Positions 14,809 to 22,853 are shown, counted from the first letter of the stretch. The stretch: 42,994 bases of DNA from Mesorhizobium sp. (GCA_004963905.1 SUGL01000047.1:1-42994); one strand, 5' to 3'. The notes: generated by a model not told the origin, from the sequence alone. Numbers and translations: made by a program.

Positions 14809-15453
14809 TTATTCGTTGCGCCCGCCGTCAAAAACGACGAGGTGCCGGATCCGACGCACGCGGCCGAGCGCCGAAATGGTTTCGGGCGCATCGAACTCCG
14901 TGGGAACGAGCGACGGAACGTCGATCGCGGGTCGGTTCTTCAGGAACATCGGTTCCTTGTCGGGATCGATGACCCGGATCGCGTCGATCAGCGCGTCGAC
15001 GAGCGGGTCGGCGCCCAGCCAGAACGGCCTTTCCGCGGCGCTGATGATGCCCAGGCAGCGCGGGTTCTCGACACCGCCGTCGAGCGGCACCGCAAGCAGT
15101 TCGAACTTGTTGGAACGGCCGTTTCGGCTAAAGCCCTCGTAGTTCAGCAGCAGGACCGATTTCTGGTCGAAGACGCCGTGAATGAGCCGCGACACCAGCC
15201 GCTGGTCCTTCTCGCGCCAGAGCGAAGGGAAGGAGAACCCCTTGAGCTCGCGGCCGTAATAGGCGCAGAGCCTTGTGCCGGCCAGCCGGAACACGGCTTC
15301 GCCGCGCGTGTCGCGCTCCAGGATGAACGTATCGGCCAGAAGCGACTTGATGTCCGCCGGCTCGACTTCCGAACGTTTCGGGGCCGGGCGGCCATCACGC
15401 AGCTGGTTCCAATATTGGAACAGCGTGATTGATCCGTTCTGATTCATTTCCAT
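14809..15453 (-). CDS. PAS-domain protein (PAS_5 type)
   Basis: A 214-residue protein whose residues about 5-150 match the PAS_5 pattern common in alphaproteobacteria: ITLFQYWNQLRDGRPAPKRSEVEPADIKSLLADTFILE, then FRLAGTRLCAYYGRELKGFSFPSLW and LVSRLIHGVFDQKSVLLLNYEG. There is no output domain, so it likely works by protein contact. The start at 15453 has CGGAG upstream; starts at 15447 and 15525 are alternatives. The upstream region has two GTTAAC palindromes (15556-15561 and 15589-15594). It lies next to the PilZ gene, which may reflect shared signalling. Confidence 0.85.
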   Translation of the reverse strand: MEMNQNGSITLFQYWNQLRDGRPAPKRSEVEPADIKSLLADTFILERDTRGEAVFRLAGTRLCAYYGRELKGFSFPSLWREKDQRLVSRLIHGVFDQKSVLLLNYEGFSRNGRSNKFELLAVPLDGGVENPRCLGIISAAERPFWLGADPLVDALIDAIRVIDPDKEPMFLKNRPAIDVPSLVPTEFDAPETISALGRVRRIRHLVVFDGGRNE

Positions 15454-15595
15454 TCCGCTCCGAGCAATCTGTCTTTCTTGCTGTCCCATCGGCGAACAGA
15501 CAGGGCGCCCTCCGATGACCTTCATGCGGTGCGGAGCAGGATGCGTGCCAGTATCGTTAACGTTTGTTCACGCTTCGGGGACGTTAAGGTTAACA

Positions 15596-15750
15596 AGTGG
15601 TTTACATTGCGGGCCCGCGGGGCCTATGGCACATCGAAAACCACTCCAAAACGGTCGTTTCAGCAGCGATCGGCAGCACTTCAGTCAGTTTTCGGGGAGC
15701 AGGGGACTCGACCGGCCGTTCAGGGGAAACCCTGGACGGCTTTCTTTTTG
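15596..15750 (+). ncRNA. Candidate small RNA or attenuator ending in a terminator
   Basis: The 391-bp gap before the rhomboid gene has no credible reading frame. On the plus strand AGTGGTTT (15596-15603) pairs with AAACCACT near 15641. CCGTTCAGGG (15716-15725) pairs with CCCTGGACGG (15730-15739) around a GAAA loop and is followed by CTTTCTTTTTG, an intrinsic terminator. No plus-strand gene lies upstream for more than 3 kb, so the terminator must end an independent transcript. It may be a small RNA or a leader that attenuates the rhomboid gene 95 bp downstream. No promoter is obvious. Confidence 0.4.
15716..15749 (+). terminator. Intrinsic terminator upstream of the rhomboid gene
   Basis: A 10-bp stem with one G-T wobble and a GAAA tetraloop is followed by a T-rich tract at 15741-15749. 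It is oriented only for the plus strand, and there is no protein gene for it to terminate. Confidence 0.75.
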
Positions 15751-15844
15751 ATTCGCGGCCGCGGCGATTCGCGGTTTGTGATTCGTTTGGGCGTGAACTA
15801 CATGCTGGCGCTCAAATCGAATCTCCAGCCAACTCCAAGGGCGC

Positions 15845-16582
15845 ATGAACGAACCGGTAGGCCCGACTGAACCCGAACCGCGGCCGGACGAAGAGGCGCC
15901 GGAGCCGCGCCGCGAGCCGGTGTTCAACCTGCCGCCGGTGGTGCTGGCGGTCATCGCGATATGCGCGATCGTCTTTTTGCTGCAGCAATATGTGCTGAAC
16001 GAAACCCAGCAAATGACGCTGCTCTACGATGGAGCCTTCATCCCGGTGCTCTACACCGGCCAATACGGCTTCGACTGGTTCCTGTTCACGCGCCCCTTCA
16101 CCTACGCCTTCATGCATGGGGGCTTTGCCCATATCGCCATCAACATGGTCTGGCTTGCCGCTTTCGGCTCACCGCTTGCCAATCGCCTCGGCACCCTTCG
16201 ATTTGCGGTGTTCTACGCCGTGACCGGGCTCGCTTCGGTCGCGCTGTTCTGGGCAATGCACCCTTATGGCGAGATGCCGCTCGTCGGCGCTTCGGGCGCG
16301 ATCTCGGGCATGATGGGTGCGGCGGCGCGCTACGGCTTCCGCATCGACCGCTCGTCCGGCCGGGCGGCCTTCGCCGGCGATCCGTTGCCGATCGCAATCG
16401 TGTTGCGCTTGCGCGGCGTCATGACCTTTCTCGGCGTTTGGACGGTGATCAACCTCGCCACCGGCCTGCTAGGCTTCGCGCCGGGTATCGACGGCCAGAT
16501 TGCTTGGGAAGCCCATATCGGTGGCTTTGTGGCCGGCTTCTTCGGCCTGCGTTTTTTCGACCGCCCCATGTCGGCCGAGTAA
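15845..16582 (+). CDS. Rhomboid-family intramembrane serine protease
   Basis: A 245-residue membrane protein with six or so membrane segments after a 30-residue acidic, proline-rich cytoplasmic tail. The catalytic serine is Ser150 in GASGAISG and the partner histidine is His224 (AHIGGFVAGFFG). HGGFAHIAINMVWLAAFG carries the conserved oxyanion residues His96 and Asn100. Rhomboids cut single-pass membrane proteins within the bilayer; the substrate is unknown. A terminator lies 95 bp upstream, so expression may be attenuated or start from a promoter between them. Confidence 0.92.
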   Translation: MNEPVGPTEPEPRPDEEAPEPRREPVFNLPPVVLAVIAICAIVFLLQQYVLNETQQMTLLYDGAFIPVLYTGQYGFDWFLFTRPFTYAFMHGGFAHIAINMVWLAAFGSPLANRLGTLRFAVFYAVTGLASVALFWAMHPYGEMPLVGASGAISGMMGAAARYGFRIDRSSGRAAFAGDPLPIAIVLRLRGVMTFLGVWTVINLATGLLGFAPGIDGQIAWEAHIGGFVAGFFGLRFFDRPMSAE

Positions 16583-16716
16583 CGCTGCGCCGCACTTGAA
16601 ATGCAACCTATGACGGCGCACGATGTTGGGTAGTCACCCAGCGTCCTCTGAAGGGCGCTGGGGCTAAGGAACGCCGGCCAGGGCAGGAGCCGGCGAGCAA
16701 GGCTGAGGAGGACGCC

Positions 16717-17148
16717 ATGACGGTTAAGGCAATTCTTGAAAGCAAGGGCCATGACGTGTTCACGCTCGGGCCTAATGAAAAGCTGAGCGAGGCCATCCGG
16801 ATTCTGACCGACCACAGGATCGGCGCGCTCGTCATCACCAATGGCGACCGCAAGATCGTCGGCATTCTTTCCGAGCGCGACATCGTGCGGGTGTTGGCCA
16901 GGGAGGGCGCGGCCGCGCTCGATATTCCGGTGCGTTCGGCCATGACGCCGAAGGTCAAGATCTGCAACGAGAACCACACGGTCAACGAGGTCATGGAGAT
17001 CATGACGAAGGGTCGTTTCCGCCACCTGCCGGTGGAGAAGGACGGCATGCTCGACGGCATCGTGTCGATCGGCGACGTGGTCAAGCGCCGCATCGAGGAT
17101 GTCGAGCGTGAGGCCGAGGAGATCAGGGCCTACATAGCCACGGCATAG
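16717..17148 (+). CDS. Tandem CBS-domain protein
   Basis: A 143-residue cytoplasmic protein made of two CBS domains (a Bateman module). Residues about 10-65 contain LGPNEKLSEAIRILTDHRIGALVITNGDRKIVGILSERDIVR, and about 80-135 contain MTPKVKICNENHTVNEVMEIMTKGRFRHLPVEKDGMLDGIVSIGDVVK. Such modules bind adenosine nucleotides and sense energy state, but stand-alone proteins of this kind have no fixed role. The start at 16717 has GAGGAGG upstream. The 130-bp leader holds CCCAGCG / CGCTGGG (16637-16662) and GCCGGC hairpins. Confidence 0.93.
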   Translation: MTVKAILESKGHDVFTLGPNEKLSEAIRILTDHRIGALVITNGDRKIVGILSERDIVRVLAREGAAALDIPVRSAMTPKVKICNENHTVNEVMEIMTKGRFRHLPVEKDGMLDGIVSIGDVVKRRIEDVEREAEEIRAYIATA

Positions 17149-17177
17149 CCGCAGCTCGGTTGCTTGTTCACCTTAAA

Positions 17178-17447
17178 TCAGCGCACCCCGGCCGCGTGCT
17201 GGAGGCGCGCGATGAGATCGGCGTTGCGACAATATGGCGGCGGAGCATCGGCTTGTTCGTGGCTGTCGAGCCACGTCGCGCATTCGGTTTGATGGCCGCA
17301 TGAACGGCAGCGATCGGCGGCCCGATTGGTAACGGCAAGGTGGTCCGGAATGATCTTGAGCTGTCGGTCGACGCCCATCTTCTCCATCATTCGGCCCATC
17401 AGCGAGGTCTTGACGTCGATTGTCAGCAGATAATCCAGAAAGCTCAT
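17178..17447 (-). CDS. Small Cys-rich protein, DUF6455-like
   Basis: An 89-residue protein with the pattern I associate with DUF6455: MGRMMEKMGVD, then AADRCRSCGHQTECATWLDSHEQADAPPPYCRNADLIARL. Four cysteines (RCRSCGHQTEC and PPYC) could hold a metal, but this is unproven. No signal peptide or membrane segment is seen. The start MSFLDYLL at 17447 is preferred to the longer frame at 17603, which would overlap the gatB leader. Function unknown. It converges on the CBS gene, with no clear terminator between. Confidence 0.7.
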   Translation of the reverse strand: MSFLDYLLTIDVKTSLMGRMMEKMGVDRQLKIIPDHLAVTNRAADRCRSCGHQTECATWLDSHEQADAPPPYCRNADLIARLQHAAGVR

Positions 17448-17617
17448 ATCGCTCGCGCTCCTGCCCTTTCCGCAGTCTCTCGCAGGACCGCGGGCGCATG
17501 CATTGATCTCGGTCAATGGACGACTCCCTTGCCAGCCCGAGCCGATTGATCTAGCGAACGGTTGACATCCTGCGCCGCCAGAGCGTGGGAATTCGACCAA
17601 CAAGCATCTGGACCGCC

Positions 17618-19120
17618 ATGAGCATCATCGATACCCGCACGCCAGATCCGAAACGCCTGATCTCCGGGGCCACCGGCGACTGGGAGATCATCATCGGTCT
17701 CGAAGTGCATGCGCAAGTGACGTCCGAGGCGAAGCTCTTCTCCGGCGCCTCGACTTCTTTCGGCGCCGCGCCCAACGCCAATGTCAGCCTGGTCGACGCG
17801 GCGATGCCCGGCATGCTGCCGGTGATCAACGAGGAGTGCGTCAAGCAGGCCATCCGCACCGGGCTGGGCCTGAAGGCCGCGATCAACCACAAGTCGGTCT
17901 TCGACCGGAAGAACTACTTCTATCCGGACCTGCCGCAGGGCTACCAGATCTCGCAGTACAAGCAGCCGATCGTCGGCGAGGGCAAGGTGATCGTGTCTGT
18001 CGGTCCGGATCGGCAGGGCGAATTCGAGGACATCGAGGTCGGCATCGAGCGGCTGCATCTCGAGCAGGACGCTGGAAAGTCGATGCACGACCAGCATCCG
18101 ACCATGTCCCATGTCGATCTCAACCGCTCGGGCGTGGCGCTGATGGAGATCGTCTCCAAGCCCGACATGCGCTCCGCCGACGAGGCCAAGGCCTATGTCA
18201 GCAAGCTGCGCACCATCATGCGCTATCTCGGCACCTGCGACGGCAACATGGACGAAGGCTCGCTGCGCGCAGACGTCAACGTCTCGGTGCGCCGCCCCGG
18301 CGGCGCTTTCGGCACGCGCTGCGAAATCAAGAACGTCAACTCGATCCGCTTCATCGGCCAGGCCATCGAATCCGAGGCGCGCCGGCAGATCGCCATCCTG
18401 GAGGACGGCGGTGCGATCGAGCAGGAGACCCGTCTTTTCGACCCCAACAAGGGTGAGACGCGCTCGATGCGCTCCAAGGAAGAGGCGCATGACTACCGCT
18501 ATTTCCCGGATCCCGACCTTCTGCCGCTGGAGTTCGACCAGGCTTATGTCGATGATCTGGCACAGCATCTGCCGGAACTGCCCGACGACAAGAAGGCGCG
18601 GCTGATCGGCTCGCTCGGACTCTCGACCTACGACGCATCGGTGCTGGTGTCGGAGAAGCCGATCGCCGACTATTTCGAGAAGGTGGCGGCCGGGCGTGAC
18701 GGCAAGCTTGCCGCCAACTGGGTCATCAACGACCTGTTGGGTGCTCTCAACAAAGCCGGTAAAGATATTGAAAATGCGCCGGTTTCGCCCGATCAGCTGG
18801 GGGCGGTGATCGACCTGATCAAGGAAGGCACGATCTCCGGCAAGATCGGCAAGGACCTGTTCGAGATCGTCTGGAACGAGGGCGGCGACCCGCGCCAGCT
18901 GGTCGAGAGCCGAGGCATGAAGCAGGTCACGGACACCGGCGCCATCGAGAAAGCTGTCGACGAGGTCATCGCCGCCAACCCCGACAAGGCCGAGCAGGCG
19001 CGCGCCAAGCCGACCATGGCCGGTTGGTTCGTCGGCCAGGTGATGAAGGCGACCGGCGGCAAGGCGAACCCGCAGGCGGTCAACGAGCTGGTCAAGGCCA
19101 AGCTCGGCATCGAGGGCTAG
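17618..19120 (+). CDS. gatB: Aspartyl/glutamyl-tRNA amidotransferase subunit B
   Basis: A 500-residue GatB. It is the kinase-transferase subunit of GatCAB, which converts Glu-tRNA(Gln) and Asp-tRNA(Asn) to Gln- and Asn-tRNA. The N-terminal catalytic domain has GLEVHAQVTSEAKLFSGAS, DAAMPGMLPVIN, FDRKNYFYPDLPQGYQISQY and EDAGKSMHD-type residues; the C-terminal part is the helical YqeY-like tail that binds tRNA (NPQAVNELVKAKLG). The start at 17618 gives the normal N-terminus. gatA and gatC are not in the window, as in other rhizobia. A GNAT gene follows one base after the stop. Confidence 0.98.
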   Translation: MSIIDTRTPDPKRLISGATGDWEIIIGLEVHAQVTSEAKLFSGASTSFGAAPNANVSLVDAAMPGMLPVINEECVKQAIRTGLGLKAAINHKSVFDRKNYFYPDLPQGYQISQYKQPIVGEGKVIVSVGPDRQGEFEDIEVGIERLHLEQDAGKSMHDQHPTMSHVDLNRSGVALMEIVSKPDMRSADEAKAYVSKLRTIMRYLGTCDGNMDEGSLRADVNVSVRRPGGAFGTRCEIKNVNSIRFIGQAIESEARRQIAILEDGGAIEQETRLFDPNKGETRSMRSKEEAHDYRYFPDPDLLPLEFDQAYVDDLAQHLPELPDDKKARLIGSLGLSTYDASVLVSEKPIADYFEKVAAGRDGKLAANWVINDLLGALNKAGKDIENAPVSPDQLGAVIDLIKEGTISGKIGKDLFEIVWNEGGDPRQLVESRGMKQVTDTGAIEKAVDEVIAANPDKAEQARAKPTMAGWFVGQVMKATGGKANPQAVNELVKAKLGIEG

Positions 19121-19121
19121 C

Positions 19122-19610
19122 ATGTTCGTGCGGACGGCGAGCGAACGCGATCTCGCCGCCATCCGTGTGCTGCTGGTCGAGACCTGGCACGCCACCTACG
19201 ATGCCGTCTACGGCGCCCGGCGCGTCACCGAGATCACCGATGACTGGCATTCGATCGCCTCGCTCAAGGCGCGGCTGACGCGCCCCAACTCGGAATTCCT
19301 GGTGGCCGACGACGGCAAGCGCCTCGGCGGCATGGCGTTCGCTTCCGCCACCAAGGACCCGAAGATCGTCCTGCTCAACCAGCTCTACGTGCATCCGGAC
19401 TGTCAGCGGCGAGGGATCGGCCGGTCGCTGCTCGACGAGGTCGAGGCCAGCTTCCTGGAAGCGCGGTCACTGCGCCTGGAAGTGGAGGAGGCGAATACTC
19501 CGGCGATCGCCTTCTACGAGGCAAATGGATTCCGACCCGCCGGCAGGACCGCCGATTGCGGCAGCGGTTCGGGAATGCCCGCGCTCATCCTGGAGAAGCG
19601 GCTGACGTAG
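19122..19610 (+). CDS. GNAT-family N-acetyltransferase
   Basis: A 162-residue single GNAT domain. The acetyl-CoA loop is QLYVHPDCQRRGIGRSLLDEVEA (about residues 87-108), and the C-terminal strand is LRLEVEEANTPAIAFYEANGFRPAGRT. The N-terminal VRTASERDLAAIRVLLVETWHATYD is typical of RimI/YhbS-like members. The substrate is unknown. It starts one base after the gatB stop, so it is in the same operon and translationally linked. Confidence 0.93.
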   Translation: MFVRTASERDLAAIRVLLVETWHATYDAVYGARRVTEITDDWHSIASLKARLTRPNSEFLVADDGKRLGGMAFASATKDPKIVLLNQLYVHPDCQRRGIGRSLLDEVEASFLEARSLRLEVEEANTPAIAFYEANGFRPAGRTADCGSGSGMPALILEKRLT

Positions 19611-19675
19611 ATCCGAAGATAACGGCTGCGGCGTCGCTCCATGGATTTGATGCATCCCCGGGCGACCAAACTTCG

Positions 19676-20533
19676 TCACTCAGGCGCGGGAAGAATCTCC
19701 ACATTGTCGATCAGCCTGGTCGTGCCGAGCCAGGCCGCTGCGAGCAGGCGGCCGTCGCGGTCCCGCCGCCAGGGCCTGAGCGTCATTGCTTCGCGTGCGG
19801 CGACGTAGTCGACCTTTCGAAAGCCTGCCCGGACGAGCGCTTCTGCGGCATCCTCCATGGCGCCGATCTCATCGGCGCCGGATGCCAGTTCCGTCGCGGT
19901 TTGGCGCAGAACCGCGTTGAGCTTGCGCGCGACCTCGAGTTCGGCCTCGCCGAGATAGGCGTTGCGCGACGACATGGCGAGGCCACGGGAGTCGCGCACC
20001 GTCGGCGCTCCGATGATCTCGACTGGCAGATCGAGATCGCGGCAAAGCTGCCGGACGACGCAAAGCTGCTGGTAGTCCTTCTCGCCAAACACGGCGCAAT
20101 CGGGCGCCGCCTGCAGGAAAAGCTTGGCCACCACCGTGGCGACGCCATCGAAGAAGGCCGGCCTGAAATCCGTTTCGAGGCCGGCGGCAGGGCCGCCGAC
20201 CGAGATCTTGGTGGCGAAGCCTGCCGGGTACATTTCCGTCACACCCGGTGTGAAGGCGAGATGCGCGCCGGCTTCCCGCAACCGGTCGAGATCGAGGGCC
20301 AACTGGCGCGGATATTTGTCCAGGTCCTCGGTCGGCGCGAACTGGGCCGGATTGACGAAGATCGAGACGACGCAGCGCTCGGCCCGTTCAAGCGCGATCC
20401 TCACCAGCGAGATGTGGCCGTCATGCAAGGCGCCCATGGTCGGCACCATGGCGATCCTCTGGCCTTCCTGGCGCCAGTTCCGGATTTGCGCCCGCAGCGC
20501 TGCGACGCTGTCGACGACGTTTGGCCCGCTCAT
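19676..20533 (-). CDS. panC: Pantoate-beta-alanine ligase
   Basis: A 285-residue pantothenate synthetase, which joins pantoate and beta-alanine using ATP. The nucleotidyl-transfer signature is PTMGALHDGHISLV (His37, His40), with SIFVNPAQFAPTEDLDKYPR, FGEKDYQQLCVVRQ and the KMSKS-like MSSRNAYL (about 187-194). The open frame runs on to 21376, but the part beyond 20533 is read antisense-free out of frame through panB and is not coding. The start overlaps the panB stop by 3 bp, so both are coupled. Confidence 0.97.
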   Translation of the reverse strand: MSGPNVVDSVAALRAQIRNWRQEGQRIAMVPTMGALHDGHISLVRIALERAERCVVSIFVNPAQFAPTEDLDKYPRQLALDLDRLREAGAHLAFTPGVTEMYPAGFATKISVGGPAAGLETDFRPAFFDGVATVVAKLFLQAAPDCAVFGEKDYQQLCVVRQLCRDLDLPVEIIGAPTVRDSRGLAMSSRNAYLGEAELEVARKLNAVLRQTATELASGADEIGAMEDAAEALVRAGFRKVDYVAAREAMTLRPWRRDRDGRLLAAAWLGTTRLIDNVEILPAPE

Positions 20534-21369
20534 GCCTTGTCCTTGTCCGATGTCGCCGAGAAGACGTGGTCCGGCCCCGGAAATGCGCGGCTGCGCACCT
20601 CGGCGGCGTAGTGCGCCGCCGCGTCCGAGACGGTGTCGCGCAGGGTTGCGTATTCCTTGACGAATTTGGGCACGCGGTCGACGGTCATGCCGATCATGTC
20701 GTCGATCACCAGGATCTGGCCGTCGCAGTCGCCGCTGGCGCCGATGCCGATGGTGGGGATCGAGATATGGCGGGTGAGGTACGACGCCACCGACTCCACC
20801 GTGCCCTCGATGACCACCGAGAAGGCGCCGGCCTTTTCGACCGCCTCGGCATCGCGAAAAAGCGCGGCGATGTTTTCCTCCGTCCGGCCCTTGATCTTGT
20901 AGCCGCCGTCCTTTTCCACGGATTGCGGCTGCAGGCCGATATGACCCATCACCGGTATGCCTTCGGCGACGATTGCCGCGATCTGCGCGGCCATGTCGAC
21001 GCCCCCCTCGAGCTTCACCGCCTGGCAACCGGTCTCGTCGACGATGCGCCTTGCCGAGAGAACGGCGTCCGCCGGGGAGCCCTCGTAGCTGCCGGCGGGC
21101 ATGTCGACGACCACGCAGGCTTTTGCCGAGCCGCGCATCACCGCCTGTCCATGCGCGATCATCATCTCCAGCGAGGCGCCGAGCGTCGTGGCGTGGCCGT
21201 GCAGCACCATGGCGACGCTGTCGCCGACCAAAAGCAGGTCGACATGCCGATCGAGCATGCGGGCTATCGGATAGGTATAGGCGGTGAGGCAGACGATCGG
21301 CACGCCACCCTTGCGGCGGCGAATGTCTTCGGCGCCGATCCGATTGCCGGTGGACCGTTCTTGGGCCAA
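20530..21369 (-). CDS. panB: 3-methyl-2-oxobutanoate hydroxymethyltransferase
   Basis: A 279-residue ketopantoate hydroxymethyltransferase, the first step of pantothenate synthesis. Family motifs are IVCLTAYTYPIARMLDRHVDLLLVGDSVAMVLHGH (metal and substrate loop), VVVDMPAGSYEGSPADAVLSARRI, VKLEGG and VMGHIGLQPQSV, with FVKEYA near the end. It uses a start at 21369 (MAQERSTGN). It heads the panB-panC operon; the 325 bp upstream hold three repeat hairpins rather than an evident promoter. Confidence 0.97.
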   Translation of the reverse strand: MAQERSTGNRIGAEDIRRRKGGVPIVCLTAYTYPIARMLDRHVDLLLVGDSVAMVLHGHATTLGASLEMMIAHGQAVMRGSAKACVVVDMPAGSYEGSPADAVLSARRIVDETGCQAVKLEGGVDMAAQIAAIVAEGIPVMGHIGLQPQSVEKDGGYKIKGRTEENIAALFRDAEAVEKAGAFSVVIEGTVESVASYLTRHISIPTIGIGASGDCDGQILVIDDMIGMTVDRVPKFVKEYATLRDTVSDAAAHYAAEVRSRAFPGPDHVFSATSDKDKA

Positions 21370-21400
21370 TCCTCACCTCCCTCGGCCGGAGCGGGCTGGA

Positions 21401-21442
21401 GCAATTCCAGGAAAAGTGTAGCGGTTTTCCGTCCGGAATTGC
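21401..21442 (+). repeat. Palindromic repeat, family A, copy 1
   Basis: GCAATTCC (21401-21408) pairs with GGAATTGC (21435-21442), and GGAAAA (21410-21415) pairs with TTTTCC (21425-21430), leaving the loop GTGTAGCGG. Further copies are at 22226, 28465 and 39921. It lies upstream of panB in an intergenic region. Confidence 0.85.
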
Positions 21443-21456
21443 GTGAAAACAAATGG

Positions 21457-21517
21457 CTAGAGCAGTTCAGCGCTTCGACCAAACGCTGAACTGCTCTAGC
21501 CGCCCGCTTGCCGGGCG
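21457..21517. repeat. Two hairpins upstream of panB and the NDUFA12 gene
   Basis: CTAGAGCAGTTCAGCG (21457-21472) and its exact complement (21484-21499) form a 16-bp perfect stem with an 11-nt loop. CGCCCG (21501-21506) and CGGGCG (21512-21517) form a second one. With the family A repeat they take up most of the 325-bp gap between divergent genes; 21520-21694 otherwise shows nothing clear. Confidence 0.7.
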
Positions 21518-21694
21518 TGCGAGCTTTAGAAACACAGGCAACGCTTGGCAAGCCGAGGCGGCGACATCTCCGCGCCTGTATCGATTTAGCGCACGAAGCA
21601 TTTACGTCGCGGGCGCGGCAAAACCCTTGCCTTCCGGGTGACCTGACGCCATAAGCAGGAAGACAGCGCGGCCGCTGCCGCCACGAGGATCTGG

Positions 21695-22093
21695 ATGAAG
21701 ACTTTCCTGCTGCAGTTTTTCACCTGGTGGAACAGCCAGACGCTGGGCACACGCTTTCACACCTGGCGCTTCGGCAAGAAGGTCGGCGAGGACGAGGCCG
21801 GCAACGTCTATTACGAAGGCGGCATCGATTCGGAAGGCCGCACCCGGCGCTGGGTCATCTATCGCGACTATTCCGAAGCCTCGAAAATCCCGCCGGGCTG
21901 GCACGGTTGGATCCATCATCGCGTCGACACGCCCCCATCGGGCGAGAGCTACAAGGCTCGCGAGTGGCAGAAGCCGCATCGGGCGAACCTCACCGGAACG
22001 CCCGGCGCCTATCGCCCGCAGGGTTCCATCCTGACCAACCAGCACCGTCCGCAGGTGACCGGCGACTACGACGCCTGGACGCCCGGCTCGTAA
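21695..22093 (+). CDS. NADH:ubiquinone oxidoreductase accessory subunit NDUFA12 family
   Basis: A 132-residue protein matching the NDUFA12/B17.2 family, an accessory subunit of alphaproteobacterial and mitochondrial complex I on the matrix/cytoplasmic side. Visible marks are FFTWWNSQTLGTRFHTWRFGKKVGEDEAGNVYYE, RRWVIYRDYSEASKIPPGWHGWIHHRVDTPPS and the end RPQVTGDYDAWTPG. The core nuo operon is elsewhere, as usual. It is probably co-transcribed with the DUF2155 gene, a neighbour also seen in related genomes from memory. Confidence 0.93.
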   Translation: MKTFLLQFFTWWNSQTLGTRFHTWRFGKKVGEDEAGNVYYEGGIDSEGRTRRWVIYRDYSEASKIPPGWHGWIHHRVDTPPSGESYKAREWQKPHRANLTGTPGAYRPQGSILTNQHRPQVTGDYDAWTPGS

Positions 22094-22211
22094 ACGCGTT
22101 CTTCGGTCCTTTGTCGCCACAATTGGCGTTTAGCTGCTTGCCGATATCGCAGCCATGACTAGCCTTGGGCGATTGAGAGAATCACCCGGGCGCAACCACC
22201 GGTATCCTTGC

Positions 22212-22853
22212 ATGAACTCTTTCGAGCAATTCCAGGAAAAGTGCGTAGCGGTTTTCCGTCCGGAATTGCGCGCAAAGCCCCTAAGCCGACTCTCGACGGG
22301 ATTGTTCGCGGCAGCGTCCGTTCTGGCAGCCTCGACAGCGGTGTTCGCCGCCCCGCAGGCACCGGCAGCACCGCCAGTCTCCGACCGCATCACCAACCCG
22401 GTCGCCGAATTCGCCGGCATCGACAAGATCACCGGCCGCATCATCACCTTCGACGTCTATATCGACGAGACGGTGCAGTTCGGTGCCCTGCAGGTGACGC
22501 CGCGCGTCTGCTATTCGCGGCCAGAGACGGAACAGCCGAAGACCGATTCTTTCGTCGAGGTCGACGAGATCACGCTCGACCGCAAGATCCGCCGCATCTT
22601 CACCGGCTGGATGTTCGCCGAAAGCCCCGGCCTCAACGCCGTCGAGCATGCCGTCTATGACGTCTGGCTGAAGGGCTGCAAGCAGAAGTCCGACGTGCCG
22701 CCGCCGACCGCCGCCAAGGCCGATACGGGCAAGCCGAAGACGAATGCCGCCAAGCCGAAGGCACCCGCGCAGGAGCAGCCGGCCGACGCCGCGCCTGAGC
22801 CGACGGACGCAGCGCCCGCGCCGGACGGTGCCGACACCACGGACCAGAACTGA
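22212..22853 (+). CDS. DUF2155-domain secreted protein with a repeat-derived N-terminus
   Basis: A roughly 213-residue exported protein. A DUF2155 domain (about residues 55-150) shows IDKITGRIITFDVYIDETVQFGALQVTPRVCYSRPETEQPKTDSFVEVDE and ending FTGWMFAESPGLNAVEHAVYDVWLKGC; a Pro/Ala-rich tail follows. The signal peptide core is LSTGLFAAASVLAASTAVFAA. The family A repeat (22226-22269) is in frame before it and encodes EQFQEKCVAVFRPELR. The start is uncertain: 22212 (used), 22155, or a TTG inside the repeat; none has a strong ribosome-binding site. Function unknown. Confidence 0.8.
   Translation: MNSFEQFQEKCVAVFRPELRAKPLSRLSTGLFAAASVLAASTAVFAAPQAPAAPPVSDRITNPVAEFAGIDKITGRIITFDVYIDETVQFGALQVTPRVCYSRPETEQPKTDSFVEVDEITLDRKIRRIFTGWMFAESPGLNAVEHAVYDVWLKGCKQKSDVPPPTAAKADTGKPKTNAAKPKAPAQEQPADAAPEPTDAAPAPDGADTTDQN
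22226..22269 (+). repeat. Palindromic repeat, family A, copy 2 (inside a reading frame)
   Basis: GCAATTCC (22226-22233) and GGAATTGC (22262-22269) bound the copy, with the same inner GGAAAA/TTTTCC pairing as copy 1. It is read in frame as part of the DUF2155 protein N-terminus, or forms its leader if translation begins downstream. Confidence 0.85.

Noticed and set aside
15556..15594. CtrA-type sites from two GTTAAC palindromes near the PAS gene, and TTAACC at 34505 near amiC
   Set aside because: The full TTAA-N7-TTAA spacing is not met at either site.
17513..19195. A 560-codon minus-strand frame opposite gatB
   Set aside because: Antisense shadow of a clearly identified gene.
19676..21376. 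A single 566-codon frame covering panC and panB
   Set aside because: Only the part from 20533 down is PanC; the rest is an out-of-frame reading of panB.
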